DNA of 6,520 nt, taken from positions 1-6,520 of the forward strand of contig CAAEOW010000076.1 of assembly GCA_900757705.1 (NCBI GenBank). Reading direction: 5' to 3'. The DNA comes from an uncultured Collinsella sp. (GTDB lineage: Bacteria > Actinomycetota > Coriobacteriia > Coriobacteriales > Coriobacteriaceae). This document shows, piece by piece, positions 5,331 to 6,520 of this stretch. Every line of letters starts with the position of its first letter. The stretch's first letter is position 1. The notes below the pieces were generated by a model that was not told where the DNA came from, did no database searches, and saw only the letters and a program-made list of their open reading frames with translations. The position numbers and the translations under genes were made by a program.

Positions 5331-6341
5331 CTAGATTTCGCGCACGCTCTGGCGCTCGACAAAATAGGTCGACACAGCCGTTTTGCAGGTGTAGCTCTTG
5401 GGATTGCGGATGTTGCCCACCAGGCGGCGCACCGCGATCTCACCCACCTCGTGCTTGGGAACATGCACCGTGGTGAGCGGCGGGTTGGAAAAAGCGCCCA
5501 GAGATAGGTCGTCAAAGCCGATGATCGAGACATCCTCGGGCACGCGAATGCCGTGCTCGTTGAACGCGCGCATGGCACCCACGGCGAGCACGTCGTTCTC
5601 GGCAAAGAAAGCCGTCGGCAGGTCGTCGTGCGAGGCATTGTCGAGCCACGCGCCCATGTCGCGATAAGCGCCCTCGAGCGTGGTGCCCAGCGTGACGCGC
5701 CATGCCGGATTGGCCTCGAGGTCCGCATCCTCAAGCGCTTGGCGATAGCCGCGCTCGCGGTCCTTAAAGTTGCGGATACGAAGGTCGCCCGCCAGATAGC
5801 CGATTTGCTTGTGACCTTTCTCGATAAGGTAGTCCACGGCACGCAGCACCGAATCGGTATTGGCAATGACCACGGCATCGAAGTACTGGCGGTCGCTCCA
5901 GCCATCGAGCACAATCAGGTGGGCGGCGGCGTTAGCGAACAGGGCGTAGTCCTCCTCGCCCAACTCGGTGCCCATCAGCACGATGGCGGCAGACGGGTCG
6001 GCGATCAGGCCCTCGACCTGCGGACGCACGGCGTCTAGGTCGCTAAAGTCGAGCGAGACAAAGCTCGTGCTCATGCCGTGGCGACGCGCCTGGCGCTCCA
6101 CGCCCTCGATGACCGCGGGGTGGAAGGTGCTCTCGTCCAGGATGGCGCCCGTCTTGCGCGCGAGCACAAACTGGATGCTCTCGAGCTGCGTCGACTGCTG
6201 ATAGCCGAGCGACTGCGCGCACTCCAGGATGACTTTGGCGGTCTCCTCGCTCACGCTGCGCTTGCGGTTGAGCGCGTTGGACACGGTTGCGGGCGAAAAA
6301 CCGGTGATGCGGCTGATCTCGCGAACACTTGCTTTGGCCAT
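5331..6341 (-). CDS. LacI-family transcriptional repressor
   Basis: With the ATG at 6341 the product is 336 aa, the usual LacI-family length. The N-terminal helix-turn-helix is clear: SVREISRITGFSPATVSNAL (5-24), then RKRSVSEETAKVI and GYQ as in the hinge approach. The remaining part (about 55-336) is a periplasmic-binding-protein-like effector domain ending in the family hallmarks FFAENDVLAVGAMRAFNEHG (245-264), VPEDVSIIGFDDL (267-279) and YFVERQSVRE (326-335). A longer in-frame reading from 6422 is possible but would place 27 unlike residues before the DNA-binding domain; the GGGGG-containing ribosome site at 6346-6350 supports 6341. It probably represses the adjacent isomerase-transketolase-kinase operon and itself, through the TAAACAG-type sites found in both upstream regions, and is released by the sugar or an intermediate. 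The effector is unknown. It has its own terminator. Confidence 0.93.
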   Translation of the reverse strand: MAKASVREISRITGFSPATVSNALNRKRSVSEETAKVILECAQSLGYQQSTQLESIQFVLARKTGAILDESTFHPAVIEGVERQARRHGMSTSFVSLDFSDLDAVRPQVEGLIADPSAAIVLMGTELGEEDYALFANAAAHLIVLDGWSDRQYFDAVVIANTDSVLRAVDYLIEKGHKQIGYLAGDLRIRNFKDRERGYRQALEDADLEANPAWRVTLGTTLEGAYRDMGAWLDNASHDDLPTAFFAENDVLAVGAMRAFNEHGIRVPEDVSIIGFDDLSLGAFSNPPLTTVHVPKHEVGEIAVRRLVGNIRNPKSYTCKTAVSTYFVERQSVREI

Positions 6342-6356
6342 TGTTCCCCCTAGTAA

Positions 6357-6413
6357 CGGTCGCGGTCGAGCATCGTGGCCTGACCGCCCCGTGACTCGAC
6401 AACTAAACGACCG
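6357..6413 (-). other. Possible stem structure in the repressor mRNA leader
   Basis: CGGTCG (6357-6362) pairs with CGACCG (6408-6413), and inside it GTCGAG (6365-6370) pairs with CTCGAC (6395-6400), giving a 12-bp interrupted stem 16 nt before the repressor start codon. Seen by eye. It may affect translation or be chance in GC-rich sequence. Confidence 0.3.
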
Positions 6414-6423
6414 CAAATTCAAT

Positions 6424-6470
6424 CTAAACAGAATAGTAAATGTTTAATAGCTAGTTTAGCCTGTTGTCAA
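6424..6470 (-). promoter_or_regulatory. Promoter and operator region of the lacI-family gene
   Basis: The minus strand has a perfect -35 TTGACA (6465-6470) and a -10 candidate TATTAA (6444-6449) with a short 15-nt spacer; ATTAAA at 16 nt is an alternative. The palindrome GCTA-AAC-TAGC (6450-6460) lies in the spacer, the palindrome-like TAAACATTTA (6437-6446) overlaps the -10, and CTAAACAG (6424-6431) lies just downstream. The last shares the operator core found upstream of the isomerase, which suggests autorepression. A start near 6437 leaves a leader of about 95 nt. Confidence 0.5.
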
Positions 6471-6520
6471 GCGAAGCGACGCGACTATTCCCCCAACGGG
6501 CGTATTTACTCGGTAGCTAA

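Noticed and set aside
5331..6422. Longer form of the LacI-family protein starting at 6422
   Set aside because: It would add 27 Arg-rich residues before the DNA-binding domain and start within the likely leader; LacI-family proteins normally begin just before the helix-turn-helix, as the ATG at 6341 gives.
6471..6520. Right edge of the window as the start or end of another gene
   Set aside because: Fifty bases show no ribosome site, start context or recognisable peptide, so no gene can be supported.

Overview
This 6.5 kb window reads as a high-GC, Gram-positive-type chromosome, most likely a gut actinobacterium of the Coriobacteriia (Collinsella-like). That is an inference from GC-rich codon use, strong AGGAGG-type ribosome sites and the form of the LuxS N-terminus; nothing in the window fixes the taxon. 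Every supported gene is on the minus strand, so the window is read from right to left.

Layout in transcription order: (i) a LacI-family repressor gene (6341 to 5331), with a promoter and TAAAC-type operator-like sites upstream and an intrinsic terminator downstream (5239-5268). (ii) A 258-bp AT-rich regulatory gap (5073-5330) with an inverted pair of 13-bp operator-like sites and several more CTGTTTA/TAAACAG half-sites. (iii) A tightly packed operon: an L-fucose/L-arabinose-isomerase-like protein (5072 to 3672), then the N-terminal (TPP-binding) subunit of a split transketolase (3669 to 2833; 2-nt gap), then its C-terminal subunit (2840 to 1899; 8-nt overlap). (iv) After a 142-nt gap holding a 9-bp stem-loop, an FGGY-family kinase (1756 to 266) that resembles glycerol kinase but has lost glycerol-pocket residues. 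(v) A strong intrinsic terminator (189-227) inside a region of repeated GGGACGGGG units, then the first 37 codons of luxS (112 to 1), which runs off the left edge.

Taken together, isomerase, kinase and two-subunit transketolase under a local LacI repressor form a complete logic for feeding an unusual sugar into the pentose-phosphate pool: aldose to ketose, ketose to ketose phosphate, then two-carbon transfer. This is the logic of the described D-apiose/apulose route (isomerase, apulose kinase, two-subunit apulose-4-phosphate transketolase), but the isomerase type and the exact substrate cannot be settled from sequence. No transporter or glycosidase lies in the window. luxS is probably a separate transcription unit. 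No rRNA, tRNA, CRISPR array or insertion sequence was seen. The right flank (6471-6520) holds nothing I can identify.
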